Shown here in pieces: positions 34,486 to 42,967 of a DNA stretch of 64,000 nt (position 1 is the first letter of the stretch; each line of letters opens with the position of its first letter). The translations under genes were made by a program, and so were the position numbers. The notes under the pieces were generated by a model. It was not told where the DNA came from, searched no databases, and worked only from the letters and a program-made list of their open reading frames with translations. Source of the DNA: Nocardia africana NBRC 100379 (lineage in GTDB: Bacteria; Actinomycetota; Actinomycetes; Mycobacteriales; Mycobacteriaceae). The DNA is taken from assembly GCF_001612635.1 (NCBI RefSeq), contig NZ_BDAV01000007.1, positions 1 through 64,000 of the forward strand. Reading direction: 5' to 3'.

Positions 34486-36162
34486 TCATGATCGGATCAG
34501 GGGAAGTTTGGGCAGGCCCGGCGCATCGCGGCGCGATCTGCCCCGCGACACCGCCATCGGGTCCGCGTCGACGCATCGCGGTGGCAGCCGCATCCGATCC
34601 GCCGGCACGGCGCCGCGATATACCTCGCCCAGCAGATCGCGGCCTACGATCCGGCCCGCGCATCGGATTCCACTGATTGCCGCACCCGCCACACCGCTGC
34701 CGTAGCGAGTGTTCTGGCCGACCACGGCAAGTCCGGTCACACCCGTCTCGGTCTCCGGGCGACAGGCGATCCCGCCCCAATCGGCCACTCCATAGGGCGT
34801 TCCACCGGTCGATCCGAGATAGCGCCGGTGCGTGAGTGGCGTGGCCACCTCCACGTGCACCGCATCATCGATCGTCCGGCCCAGCGCGCGCTCGGCGACG
34901 GTCAGCAATTCGGCGGTCAGATGCCGTTTCCACAACCGGTACTGCGGATCCCGCCGGTAGCGGATGTCGTTGCCCCACCGCATCATAGGCTCGGCGCACG
35001 GCACCATGACCTGCACGCCGGCATGCCCGGGCGGACAGGCCCACCGCCTCTGGGCGGGACGGGCCGAGGCACAGGAGACGAAGGCGAACGGCGGCCCGCC
35101 CGAACCCACCTCGAACCGCCGGTAGGCATCCTCGATGTCCTCGTGATCGAAACACCACAGATTCGCGCCCTCGAGTCCCGGCGGCTCGCTGGCGAGCCCC
35201 AGATAGAGAACCGACCACGCATGGCGCATACGCGCCAACGCGGTCCGCCGCAGCTCCTGAACGCCGAAACCTGCCGTATCGCTGCATAATTCGAGAACCG
35301 TGCGGCGGAAGTCGGCATTGGAGATCACCAGGTCCGAATCGGCCCGGTCACCGTCTGCGAAACTCACTCCCGAGACGACGCCGCCGTCGGTGTGAATGGT
35401 GCGCACGGCTTTTCGCGTCGACACGCGCCCGCCGTACGCCTCGATCGCCTCCACCAACGCCGCGATCAGGGTCTGGCCGCCGCCGTCGACGTAGTAGGCG
35501 CCGCGCAGGTAATGGTCCTGCACGGTGGCGTGAGTGGCCACCGTGGCCTGCGCCGGACCTGCGCCGTAATTGCCCGCCTGCGCCGCCAGCACCGTCCGCG
35601 CCACAGGTGACAGCCGATATTCGTCGAACAGTCGCGCCAGCGAGCGCCGCCCCCACGCCGGTCCTTCCGGGCACCGCCTGACCAGTTCCACCGCGTGTTT
35701 CGGATCGACGAGGGCAGCGCGCGAGATCGCCGCGACCGAGGCGAGTACCTGCGTGCACGCCGTGATCCCCGCACTCTCGCCGGGCACGGCCGCGCACAGC
35801 GCGGCGGTGTAGGCGTCCCATCCGACAGGGACGTCGATGGTCCGGCTGGGCAGAACGATACGATCGAAACCCCGAAAGTTCATGGGCCGCAGAGCGACTC
35901 GATCCCACACCCCGAGTCCGCACAGAATCGCGGGCAGGATCCCGTCCGGTCCGCAGTCGCCGAGATAGTGCACGCCGACATCGAATTCGTAGGCGCGGCG
36001 GCGCCGGAAGGCATGAGCGTTGCCGCCGGCAACATCGTGCTGCTCCGCCACCAGAACCCGGTAGCCGCAAGCGGTCAGGTAGCCCGCACAGACCAGGCCG
36101 CCGATTCCGGCGCCGACGACGATCGCGTCCCAGCGCGCCCGCTCAGCCGCAGCCACCGGCAT
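34486..36162 (-). CDS. phytoene-desaturase-like FAD oxidoreductase
   Basis: A 558-residue flavoprotein of the CrtI/phytoene-dehydrogenase type. The N-terminal dinucleotide fold is AIVVGAGIGGLVCAGYLTAC (about 14-33) with VLVAEQHDVAGGNAHAF, and the C-terminal FAD-closing segment is GVTGLAVVGQNTRYGSGVAGAAIS (given here only as its position, about 475-498). GAYYVDGGGQTLIAALVEAI lies mid-protein. Family members desaturate or isomerise conjugated polyenes. In cinnamoyl-lipid clusters a homologous enzyme is thought to aromatise a cyclised polyene. The start at 36162 overlaps the DsbA-like gene's 3' end by 20 bases. The N-terminal start could lie a few codons either way. Confidence 0.78.
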   Translation of the reverse strand: MPVAAAERARWDAIVVGAGIGGLVCAGYLTACGYRVLVAEQHDVAGGNAHAFRRRRAYEFDVGVHYLGDCGPDGILPAILCGLGVWDRVALRPMNFRGFDRIVLPSRTIDVPVGWDAYTAALCAAVPGESAGITACTQVLASVAAISRAALVDPKHAVELVRRCPEGPAWGRRSLARLFDEYRLSPVARTVLAAQAGNYGAGPAQATVATHATVQDHYLRGAYYVDGGGQTLIAALVEAIEAYGGRVSTRKAVRTIHTDGGVVSGVSFADGDRADSDLVISNADFRRTVLELCSDTAGFGVQELRRTALARMRHAWSVLYLGLASEPPGLEGANLWCFDHEDIEDAYRRFEVGSGGPPFAFVSCASARPAQRRWACPPGHAGVQVMVPCAEPMMRWGNDIRYRRDPQYRLWKRHLTAELLTVAERALGRTIDDAVHVEVATPLTHRRYLGSTGGTPYGVADWGGIACRPETETGVTGLAVVGQNTRYGSGVAGAAISGIRCAGRIVGRDLLGEVYRGAVPADRMRLPPRCVDADPMAVSRGRSRRDAPGLPKLPLIRS

Positions 36163-36847
36163 GACCCAGATCGCTGCCGAGGGGAAGCGGTACGGTGAAG
36201 TCGACCGGCGGTGCAGTGACTTCGGTGGGTGATGCCGGAACTGTGCCCACCGCGGAGGCAAAAGCGTCGAGCCGTTCCACGCCCCAGTACTTGGCCGAAC
36301 CGCGGACGAACAACGGCACGCCGAAAACACCGTCGTGATAAGCGCCCAGCAGTGCGCGCACCGCGGCGGCACGCACTTCGGGCGCCGACACCGCCGCGGC
36401 CATGCGAGGACCGTCGAGCCCCAGTTCACCGGCGACCGCGGCGACCGTGCCGGGATCGCAGATATTGCGGCCGTGATGCCAGCGGGCCCGCGTCAGTGCT
36501 ACCGCGAGGTCGGGCATGCGCCCCTCCCGGTCGGCGGCCAGGCATGCCAGATGCGGCACCTCCCACCGAGGAGCACGATCGACCGGCCAGGTCATCGGCA
36601 GACCACGAGCGGCCGCCGCGCGCCGGACGTCCTGCAGGATGTAGAGATGCTTCTCCCGGGACATCGACGCGTAGCAGAAGCCGCCGCCGGCCGCCTCCAG
36701 CTCGGCCAGCATAGTGGCATCCGGATCCCAGAACGGCAGCCACGTCAGCGTTCGCGCGAGTTCGCCGTGGTGCGCCGTCAGATCTTCCAGCGCCAGCCAC
36801 GAATACGGGCTGCGCAGTGAGAAGTAGAACTTCGGCTCCGTCGTCAC
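36143..36847 (-). CDS. DsbA/2-hydroxychromene-2-carboxylate isomerase-like protein
   Basis: A 234-residue thioredoxin-fold protein of the kappa-GST/HCCA isomerase type. FYFSLRSPYSWLALEDL (residues 7-23) carries the SPYSW signature where DsbA has CXXC, so it is not a disulfide oxidase. GVFGVPLFVRGSAKYWGVER (about 174) with cis-Pro is conserved. No Cys pair is present. Homologues in reducing type II PKS clusters have been assigned as cis/trans isomerases acting on the polyene before ring closure. It sits between the ketoreductase (four-base ATGA overlap with its end) and the phytoene-desaturase-like gene, which supports a joint role. Confidence 0.8.
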   Translation of the reverse strand: MTTEPKFYFSLRSPYSWLALEDLTAHHGELARTLTWLPFWDPDATMLAELEAAGGGFCYASMSREKHLYILQDVRRAAAARGLPMTWPVDRAPRWEVPHLACLAADREGRMPDLAVALTRARWHHGRNICDPGTVAAVAGELGLDGPRMAAAVSAPEVRAAAVRALLGAYHDGVFGVPLFVRGSAKYWGVERLDAFASAVGTVPASPTEVTAPPVDFTVPLPLGSDLGHAGGCG

Positions 36848-37623
36848 AGGGACATCCCTCCGTCGACCCGGAAGACACCGGCGGTGACGTACGCCGACCG
36901 CGGCGAGACCAGGAAACTCACCATCTCCGCTACTTCCTCGGCAGTTCCCCAGCGCCCGAGCGGAATTCGCCGCACCGCCGACTCACGCACCTCGCCGTCG
37001 AGCGTGGCGGTCATATCGGTGTCGATGAATCCGGGCGCCACGACGTTCGCCCGCACACCGAAACGCGCCACTTCCTTGGCCATCGCCTTGGTCATGCCGA
37101 TGACGCCCGCCTTGGCCGCGGAATAATTGGCCTGTCCGACGTTGCCATGGATTCCGGCAATCGACGAGATGGTGACGATGCTGCCCGAGCGCCGCTTCAA
37201 CATCGGGAAGGCGGCCGCGCGGCAGACCGCGAAGGCGCCGGAGAGGTTGACGTCCATCACGGTGTGCCAATCGCTTTCCGACATTCGGATGAGCGGGCCG
37301 TCGCGGACGATGCCCGCCGAGGTAACCACCGCGGAGATGGGTCCGAGCTGCCGTTCGGCGGTCTCGACCCAATCCCGAACGGCGTTGGAATCGGATACGT
37401 CGAGCGGTGTGGCCGTTATCCGGGCGCCGGCCGCACGGGAAGCGTCGGCGCAGGTCTGTGCCGCCTCGGAACGGGACCGATAGCAGAACGCCACGTCGTA
37501 TCCATCCGCTGCCAGGCGGGTGACCACGGCGCGGCCGATACCACGCGAACCGCCGGTCACCAGCGCCACGGGCCGGGCCGGCGCGTCGTCGGCCGGACGA
37601 TCACGGTCTGCATCACTGGTCAT
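36844..37623 (-). CDS. 3-oxoacyl-ACP reductase (FabG-like ketoreductase)
   Basis: A 259-residue SDR: VTGGSRGIGRAVVTRL (about 21), AGIVRDGPLIRM with FabG-type residues (about 105), catalytic Ser in ISSIAGIHGNVGQ, YSAAKAGVIGMTKAMAKEVA (about 167) and RVDGGMSL C-terminus. It reduces 3-ketoacyl-ACP to 3-hydroxyacyl-ACP after each condensation. The first 17 residues are charged and variable. It is coupled by ATGA overlaps to the ketosynthase-like gene upstream and nearly to the DsbA-like gene downstream, so it belongs to the PKS operon, not to housekeeping fatty-acid synthesis. Confidence 0.9.
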   Translation of the reverse strand: MTSDADRDRPADDAPARPVALVTGGSRGIGRAVVTRLAADGYDVAFCYRSRSEAAQTCADASRAAGARITATPLDVSDSNAVRDWVETAERQLGPISAVVTSAGIVRDGPLIRMSESDWHTVMDVNLSGAFAVCRAAAFPMLKRRSGSIVTISSIAGIHGNVGQANYSAAKAGVIGMTKAMAKEVARFGVRANVVAPGFIDTDMTATLDGEVRESAVRRIPLGRWGTAEEVAEMVSFLVSPRSAYVTAGVFRVDGGMSL

Positions 37624-38711
37624 CGGAATTCCCCTCGTGGTTCGTCGCGGCGGATCAGCACACAGCCGACCGCGCCGTCCAGATCGACCGATGTGAAGAA
37701 CGCGTACGGCTTTCCTGGCGGATAGTCCGCGCCCAGCAGAGCAGCCAGTTGCAGCCCTCCGGTCGCCGCACCGCAATCGCCGACGAGATCGGCGATCGAA
37801 CGAATCATCGTGTGCGGGAGGACATCCCGCGCCGCCGCGTACTCCCCGGCGCAGAAGCCCTCCCACGGGTCGGTGCCGGGAGATCCGGCCACCGCGATCA
37901 GCGCCACCTCCTCACCGCCGACACCCGCGCCGGCCAGCGCCGAACGGAGCAGTCGCGACAACACATCGCGTATGGGTGCGGCAGGTCCCCACACCCCGTG
38001 TGCCATCCCCACGAGCTCGGCCAGCGCACCGCGGCCGGCGGCGGCGGCCGAACGGGCGGGCTCCAGCACGAACACCGCGCAGCCCTCACCGATCGGGCGG
38101 TCCACCCGCCCCGCGGCCAGGTATTCCACCCATGCGCGGTGCGGAGAGAACTCCTCGACCATCCCGCACAGCACGGTCCGGGCCCGGTCTCGGTCGAACA
38201 ACCGTGCGGCGTACTGCAATACCGCCACCCCGGCCGCGCGCCCACCGGCGATCGTGGCGTTGGGTCCCCGCACACCGTGCCAGATCGCGCACTGTCCCGC
38301 GGCGCGGTTCATCACCGCATTCGGGAACCGGGCGGGATCGACCTGATAGGGCTTGTCCCGAACGTAGGAGTCACCCACGAACTCCATCATGCTGCGCACG
38401 CTGCCGGTCGTGGTGCCGAGGACTACCGCGGTATCCGCCCCGCAGGCGCAGCCCGGAAGCCGCTCGAGAACCTGCCGCACCCCCTCGACGGCGAGGCCGG
38501 TGACCCGGTCCATCGACCGAGTACCTTTGGTGCCGAGGGTTTTTCGTACGTCGAAGTCCGCGACCAGCCCGGCCTGCCGGATCGGGAGATCGCCGGACTC
38601 GGGGCCGACCGGACGCACTGCCGAAGTACCGGATCGAATTCCGTTCCCGAATTCGGCGGTACTCGTTCCGTACGGGGACAGAACCGAGCAACCAGTGAAT
38701 ACCAATGTCAT
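37620..38711 (-). CDS. ketosynthase-like chain length factor (Cys replaced)
   Basis: A 363-residue thiolase-fold protein (MTLVFTGCSVLSPYGTSTAE). In the nucleophile position it reads ATIAGGRAAGVAVLQYA, so the Cys of the partner ketosynthase (PTACAAG) is Arg here. GGLQLAALLGADY and SVDLDGAVGCVLI are C-terminal strands. The AHGTGT and GH motifs are replaced. This pattern is that of a KS-beta/chain length factor, which dimerises with KS-alpha and sets chain length. GAGAGG lies upstream of the ATG at 38711. It is 46 bases from the complete ketosynthase gene and overlaps the ketoreductase gene by four bases. Confidence 0.8.
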   Translation of the reverse strand: MTLVFTGCSVLSPYGTSTAEFGNGIRSGTSAVRPVGPESGDLPIRQAGLVADFDVRKTLGTKGTRSMDRVTGLAVEGVRQVLERLPGCACGADTAVVLGTTTGSVRSMMEFVGDSYVRDKPYQVDPARFPNAVMNRAAGQCAIWHGVRGPNATIAGGRAAGVAVLQYAARLFDRDRARTVLCGMVEEFSPHRAWVEYLAAGRVDRPIGEGCAVFVLEPARSAAAAGRGALAELVGMAHGVWGPAAPIRDVLSRLLRSALAGAGVGGEEVALIAVAGSPGTDPWEGFCAGEYAAARDVLPHTMIRSIADLVGDCGAATGGLQLAALLGADYPPGKPYAFFTSVDLDGAVGCVLIRRDEPRGEFR

Positions 38712-38757
38712 CGTATTTTCCTCTCCCCTTTTCGGATTACGCGACGCAATGCCGTCG

Positions 38758-39972
38758 TCATAACCGTTTCTCATGGCGCCCCAAGATCAGCACGGCATTG
38801 TTTCCCCCGAACGCGAGCCCATTGTTCTGTACCACCCGGAGGTCCGCTGGACGCGCGCGATTGGGCACGACATCCAATGCGCACTCCGGATCCGTGTGCC
38901 GATGATTGACCGTCGGCGGTATGAATCTCTCGGTGATCGCCAGCGAGCATGCTATCGCCGCCAACGCGCTCGCCGCGCCCATCGTGTGGCCGATCATCGA
39001 TTTGATCGACGTCGTCGGCGGCGGCCGGTCGCCGAACACATGCCGAATCGCGCCCGCTTCGGTGACATCGTTCGCGCGGGTACCGGTCCCGTGCGCGGAA
39101 ATGAAGTCGACATCTCCGGGCGAGATTCCGGCATCCTCGTGCGCCAATCGCATACAGCGGCCGAAACTGTCCAGGTCCGGAGCGACCGGATGTTTGCCAT
39201 CACAATTGATGCCATAGCCGAGAATTTCCGCGTAAATGCGCGCACCGCGCGCGACCGCCGAATCCAGAGATTCGAGCACGAGGATGCCGCCGCCCTCACC
39301 GGTGAGAATCCCGTCCCGGTCGGCATCGAAAGGACGGCAATGCTCGGCGGCGACCGTACCGACTCGGTAGAAGCCGGAGAAGGTCTTCCGGCACACCGCG
39401 TCCGCGCCGCCGGCCAAAGCGAAGTCGACGTCACCGCAGCGGATAGCGTCCGCGCCGTATCCGATGGCGTAATTACCGGCGGCGCAGGCCGTCGGGATGG
39501 TCACCGCCTCCACATCGGTCAAGGTCAGCTCGCGTGCGATGCTGGTCGACAAGCGACTGACAGGGATGCGCCGGGCGAGCCCGGGCACCATCGCGTCCGG
39601 TCCGTCGTCGATCCAGGACCGCATCATCCGGTCGAGGTCTCGTGACTCCCCGTCGGTCGTACCCACCGCCACCAAGCCTCGGCGATCGCGCAGACGCTCA
39701 CCGTCCAGGCCGGCATCGGCGAGTGCCATCCGAGCCGCCACGACAGCGAATTGTGTCGCCCGCCCGAATTCTTCTGCGCGCGTGCCCAGCCATTGCTCGG
39801 GGGCGAAATTCGCCACCTCGCAACCCATCGTCTTGGGGTATCCGGCGGTGTCGAACGCTGTGATCGGCGCCGCTCCCTGCCGTCCGTCGCGTAATGCGTC
39901 GAGAAATTCTCCGGCCCCGATACCCACGCTGGTTATCGCGCCCAGACCGGTGATGACCACCCTGCGCCTCAT
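38758..39972 (-). CDS. beta-ketoacyl-ACP synthase II-like (complete, KS-alpha type)
   Basis: A 404-residue FabF-like ketosynthase with MRRRVVITGLGAITSVGIGA at the N-terminus and an intact triad: Cys163 (PTACAAGNYA), His294 (SAHGTGTRAND) and His329 (MIGHTMGAASA). NNGLAFGGNNAVLIL closes the fold. It extends the chain on the cluster ACP with malonyl units. It is the second gene of the leftward operon, 38 bases after the ACP and followed by its Cys-less partner. The degree of FabF resemblance is typical of highly reducing type II PKS rather than aromatic type II PKS. Confidence 0.9.
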   Translation of the reverse strand: MRRRVVITGLGAITSVGIGAGEFLDALRDGRQGAAPITAFDTAGYPKTMGCEVANFAPEQWLGTRAEEFGRATQFAVVAARMALADAGLDGERLRDRRGLVAVGTTDGESRDLDRMMRSWIDDGPDAMVPGLARRIPVSRLSTSIARELTLTDVEAVTIPTACAAGNYAIGYGADAIRCGDVDFALAGGADAVCRKTFSGFYRVGTVAAEHCRPFDADRDGILTGEGGGILVLESLDSAVARGARIYAEILGYGINCDGKHPVAPDLDSFGRCMRLAHEDAGISPGDVDFISAHGTGTRANDVTEAGAIRHVFGDRPPPTTSIKSMIGHTMGAASALAAIACSLAITERFIPPTVNHRHTDPECALDVVPNRARPADLRVVQNNGLAFGGNNAVLILGRHEKRL

Positions 39973-40010
39973 ACGGTTTCCGGCTCCGTTGTCGCGACCC
40001 GTCGCGACCG

Positions 40011-40262
40011 TCAGGCCGCTTTGGCTTCCGCCACGACCGAATAGACGCCCTCTAGATTTACCAGTCGCTCCAACTCGGACTGATCGATCGTAATCTTGAA
40101 TGTTCGTTCCAACTGCGCAAGAATTTCGATCGCCAACAGAGAGTCGGCTCCGTGATCGTCTTTGAACAAACTGCTGTCGGACACCTCCTCGGGCTCCAGC
40201 TCGAGGATCGTGCACACGGTTTCCTTGATCTGATTCTTTTCAGCGGGGGCGAGCACAGGCAT
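40011..40262 (-). CDS. acyl carrier protein
   Basis: An 83-residue acidic four-helix ACP. The phosphopantetheine attachment site is Ser41 in DDHGADSLLAIEI. The sequence is acidic around helix II with Lys/Arg-poor surface, as expected for a discrete type II ACP. AAGGAA lies upstream of the ATG. It is the first gene of the leftward PKS operon (ACP, KS, CLF, KR, isomerase-like, desaturase-like, KS, KS-like, thioesterase). It carries the growing chain between these enzymes. It is the only ACP seen in the window. Confidence 0.92.
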   Translation of the reverse strand: MPVLAPAEKNQIKETVCTILELEPEEVSDSSLFKDDHGADSLLAIEILAQLERTFKITIDQSELERLVNLEGVYSVVAEAKAA

Positions 40263-40284
40263 GAAACTATTCCTTTCCGAACGC

Positions 40285-40308
40285 CCCGATCGAAGGGAGG
40301 TGATCGGG
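40285..40308. promoter_or_regulatory. inverted repeat in the leader of the ACP operon
   Basis: CCCGATC at 40285-40291 pairs with GATCGGG at 40302-40308 (10-base spacer), 23 bases upstream of the ACP start. It could be an operator or a leader hairpin; the spacer contains GGGAGG on the plus strand, which is not the coding orientation. Confidence 0.35.
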
Positions 40309-40779
40309 TCAATTCAACCTAACGTCGAATCGCCCCACGAAAACCCGTCTGACATTTAACTGCCACCCTCGCCGATCTCCTTGTGTCCGATACGTTCGCC
40401 GCCTCTCCCGCTGCCCGGTACCGCGATCACGGCACCGGGCGCGTCTCGGCGAAGCCAGGTACTGAGTTTGCTCGCGTGCGACCGATACGCGTTGTCAGCC
40501 GGCACCCCTTCACGCCGGCCACCACTCGCCTGACCCCAAGCACCACAGGTCGCATCCCACACGGCCGTAGACGAGGACTCTCACCGGTCGAGTTGTACCG
40601 ACCACGGATGTTGGTATCGGCGCGGCGGGCCGACATGGCGAAGACCTCCCAACAACGAAAACTGAACGCTCCCAGGAAATTAGCTCACAATCAACAACTG
40701 CGCCCGTCGGTGAGAGCCTCTCGTATTTCCCGAGGCTGCGCACAGAAGTATGCCCGAAAACTACCTCAACACCGGAGTC
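40309..40779. other. non-coding stretch right of the PKS operon
   Basis: About 470 bases. I see no gene here by codon pattern or motif. It should contain the promoter of the ACP operon at its left end. It leads into the integrase remnant at about 40.8 kb. Confidence 0.5.
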
Positions 40780-40920
40780 CACCGCACCCTCGCGAGGCTT
40801 GCGCCAGCCCGGAATGACACAGTTGACGCAGCGTAAGGACCTTCGACGTAGTCGAACATCAGCACCTGCTCACGGGCGCGCCGAGGATTCGTAAAGCATG
40901 TGCCACATACCTGCGGCTGA
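40780..40920 (-). pseudogene. tyrosine recombinase remnant (collapsed)
   Basis: Minus-strand fragments in three frames: MWHMLYESSAR, then REQVLMFDYVE, then LTLRQLCHSGLAQ. These resemble the box I region and the His-X-X-Arg region of actinobacterial integrases, brought together by deletion. The MLYES segment matches the integrase fragment at 11149-11591. No open frame survives. It marks the right boundary of the PKS cluster. Confidence 0.5.
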
Positions 40921-41150
40921 CCGGTGATCCGCTGGTCCGATGGCGAGCACGGCCCGTGCCCGCCGGACTTCCCCCAGGACCGGAACGTCGAAATCTGGAG
41001 CAGATGCGCTGCGGCGTACGCGGTGTTTAGGCGACCTCGGCTCGAGGGGGCAGGCTCTACACGCCCAGAGCCTCGATCACCAAGTGGGCCGCCGCCGCGC
41101 CGGAGTATTGCTCCTGCGCCGTGATGAGGTTGCCCGGAGGATCAGCAAGC

Positions 41151-41430
41151 AGCACAGCCGAGGAGGAACTGCGTCGCTATGTGCCCCTGCTCACGGGGCA
41201 AGCATCACCGACAGCTCGTCGCGCCTTATTCGAGGCGATCGGCAATCTGAGCGGCGTTGCGGCCTTCTCCGCCTTCGATATTGCCGACTATCGGGACGCT
41301 GAACAACGCTTTCGGTTTGCGCTCTGGTGTGCCGATACCGCCGGCTCCTGGGAGCTGAGAGCCAGCACCTTGGCGGACATGGCGCGCAAGGTGGCGTACG
41401 TGGGAAGCGCCGACGATGCGTTGTCGCTGA
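41151..41430 (+). pseudogene. C-terminal TPR-domain remnant of an XRE-type regulator
   Basis: A plus frame encodes LRRYVPLLTGQASPTARRAL, then GNLSGVAAFSAFDIADYRDA and FRFALWCADTAGSWELRAST, matching the helical-repeat C-terminal half of large actinobacterial XRE regulators. The N-terminal DNA-binding domain is missing upstream. At about 41425 the reading passes directly into an unrelated metallo-beta-lactamase fragment in another frame. Confidence 0.55.
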
Positions 41431-41782
41431 TCGCTTCGACACCGAATACGGTGCGGTCACCTTCTCCGGCGACACCACCAACTCCGACAACCTCGTCACC
41501 CTCGCCCACGGATCACAACTGCTGGTGCACGAAGCGATCAACACCGAAGGCGGAAACCTCTCGGCGACCGCGCAATCACACATGACCCAATCCCACACCG
41601 CGGTCCAGCAAGTCGGAACCATCGCAGCCAAAGCCGACGTCGCCCACTTGGCGCTCTCCCACATCGCCGACTTCGGCCCCACCGCCACCATCGACCCGAC
41701 CCAATGGACCCACTGGGCCCAACAGGGCTACACCGGCCAAGTCACCATCGGCAACGACCTGCAAACCATCACCATCCGATAA
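41425..41782 (+). pseudogene. C-terminal fragment of a metallo-beta-lactamase-fold hydrolase
   Basis: A frame ending at 41782 reads FDTEYGAVTFSGDTTNSDNL and LVHEAINTEGGNLSATAQSH, then LALSHIADFGPTATIDP and GYTGQVTIGNDLQTITIR. The GDT, HEA and LSHI segments are the late metal-ligand motifs (Asp, His) of RNase Z-like MBL hydrolases. The HXHXDH motif is absent because the N-terminal half is lost. The junction with the XRE remnant lies in a few shared bases around 41425, so both were cut and joined. Confidence 0.6.
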
Positions 41783-42103
41783 ACCAACCTCACCGCCCAC
41801 GACCGTCCACAACCCGCCCCGCCAGCCACCGCTCCCGGCCCGGCCAACCCCCGCTGAAGAATGTGGCAACGGCATCAACGGCATCTGTCTCGAACCCAAG
41901 GCTTAGTGGACGACCTGCCGAACGGCACGTCATTTGCGCTGGTGAGCTCGTCGTCGTGTGGTGGTGTGCTGGCCGTGCCGACCGCCGGGCGTACCGGGCC
42001 GTCGGCGTTGCGAATGAAAAGTGACCATTCGCAACGCTTGGGGCTGCATTGATCGGCAGCCTGTCCCGGTGGTCGGCACATCCCCAATGAGGCCCGGCAG
42101 CTT
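41783..42103. other. non-coding stretch
   Basis: 321 bases between the metallo-beta-lactamase remnant and the convergent secreted-protein gene. No gene or clear hairpin was recognised. Confidence 0.4.
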
Positions 42104-42868
42104 CTATTTCGCGGTTGCCGCAGGCTGTAGGGGGTCTTTGCAGGCGGGGACGTTGGGTGGGCAGGGGGTGAGGATGGTGGAGAAGTATTGGATGGCGGCG
42201 AACAGGGTGATCGGTCCGCCGGCGAGGATGAGCCCGGCCATCGAGCCGACAGCGCCGAGGGTGGCTGCGCCGAGGACACAACCTGCGATGGTGGCGCCGA
42301 CGAAGGGTGCGAGCAGGAAGATGACCGGGCTGGAGACGGCGGCGCCGGCTGCGCCGCCGACGAGGCAGCCGATTCCGCCGCCGAGTACCGCGCCGAGGAT
42401 GGCGCTCACGGCGGCGCCGATGGTGACTCGCTGGGTGAAGGTGCCGAGGGCTTGCATGTCGCGGGGGTTGATCGATTCGGCGATCTGGGCGGCTTTGTCG
42501 ACGGGGATGATCTGGTCGCGGCTGACGGGTTGGGCCGGTCGGGGGTTGTCTTTGGAGGGGGTGAGGGTAGCGGTGATGCCGTCGATGTGCGCGTTGATGG
42601 GGTGAGCGGTGTTGTCGAGCTGGTAGGTGAGCGGGATGGCCGCGACGGGTCGCTCGTTGTGGTCGGTGAGGATCAGTTGGTCGGCGATGATTTTCAGTGT
42701 GCCGTCGGAGGTGGAAAGGACGGCGGAACCGCCGTCGCGGTGTACTTCGTAGTGCACTGCCGCCGGTGGTTGGTCGCCGGCTTGGGGCGCGGCGTTCGCG
42801 GTGGCGGTGGTGACAGCGATGGCTGTTGCCGCGAGAATGGCGGTCGCGGCGGTTTTCCTCATCTTCAT
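42104..42868 (-). CDS. secreted Gly/Ala-rich hypothetical protein (Nocardia-type, DUF8020-like)
   Basis: About 254 residues. A signal peptide MKMRKTAATAILAATAIAVT with a cleavage site after ANA is clear. A beta-rich domain follows (VHYEVHRDGGSAVLSTSDGT; ADQLILTDHNER; IPLTYQLDNTAHPI). From about residue 150 there is a glycine-rich hydrophobic tail of probable membrane helices (GAVLGGGIGCLVGGAAGAAV) ending in a Cys-Pro segment. This layout is common in nocardial secreted proteins of unknown function. TTGAGGA precedes the ATG at 42868. It follows the catabolic operon on the same strand but is probably independent. Confidence 0.75.
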   Translation of the reverse strand: MKMRKTAATAILAATAIAVTTATANAAPQAGDQPPAAVHYEVHRDGGSAVLSTSDGTLKIIADQLILTDHNERPVAAIPLTYQLDNTAHPINAHIDGITATLTPSKDNPRPAQPVSRDQIIPVDKAAQIAESINPRDMQALGTFTQRVTIGAAVSAILGAVLGGGIGCLVGGAAGAAVSSPVIFLLAPFVGATIAGCVLGAATLGAVGSMAGLILAGGPITLFAAIQYFSTILTPCPPNVPACKDPLQPAATAK

Positions 42869-42967
42869 GGTGTTCCTCAACTTCATCGGTGAGAGCGGCA
42901 AAGCCCATGGGGGACTGCGCCTTTGGAGAGGCTGGTTGGGCATGGGGCCGGCTTCGGTGTCGCCCGG

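Noticed and set aside
36143..36847. A disulfide oxidoreductase (DsbA) assignment.
   Set aside because: The CXXC active site is absent and SPYSW is present, which fits the kappa-GST/chromene carboxylate isomerase branch.
19780..40262. An aryl polyene (Ape) cluster assignment.
   Set aside because: Glycosyl/acyltransferase-membrane export genes and the ammonia-lyase/tyrosine starter genes of Gram-negative aryl polyene loci are not seen; only the DH heterodimer idea is borrowed.
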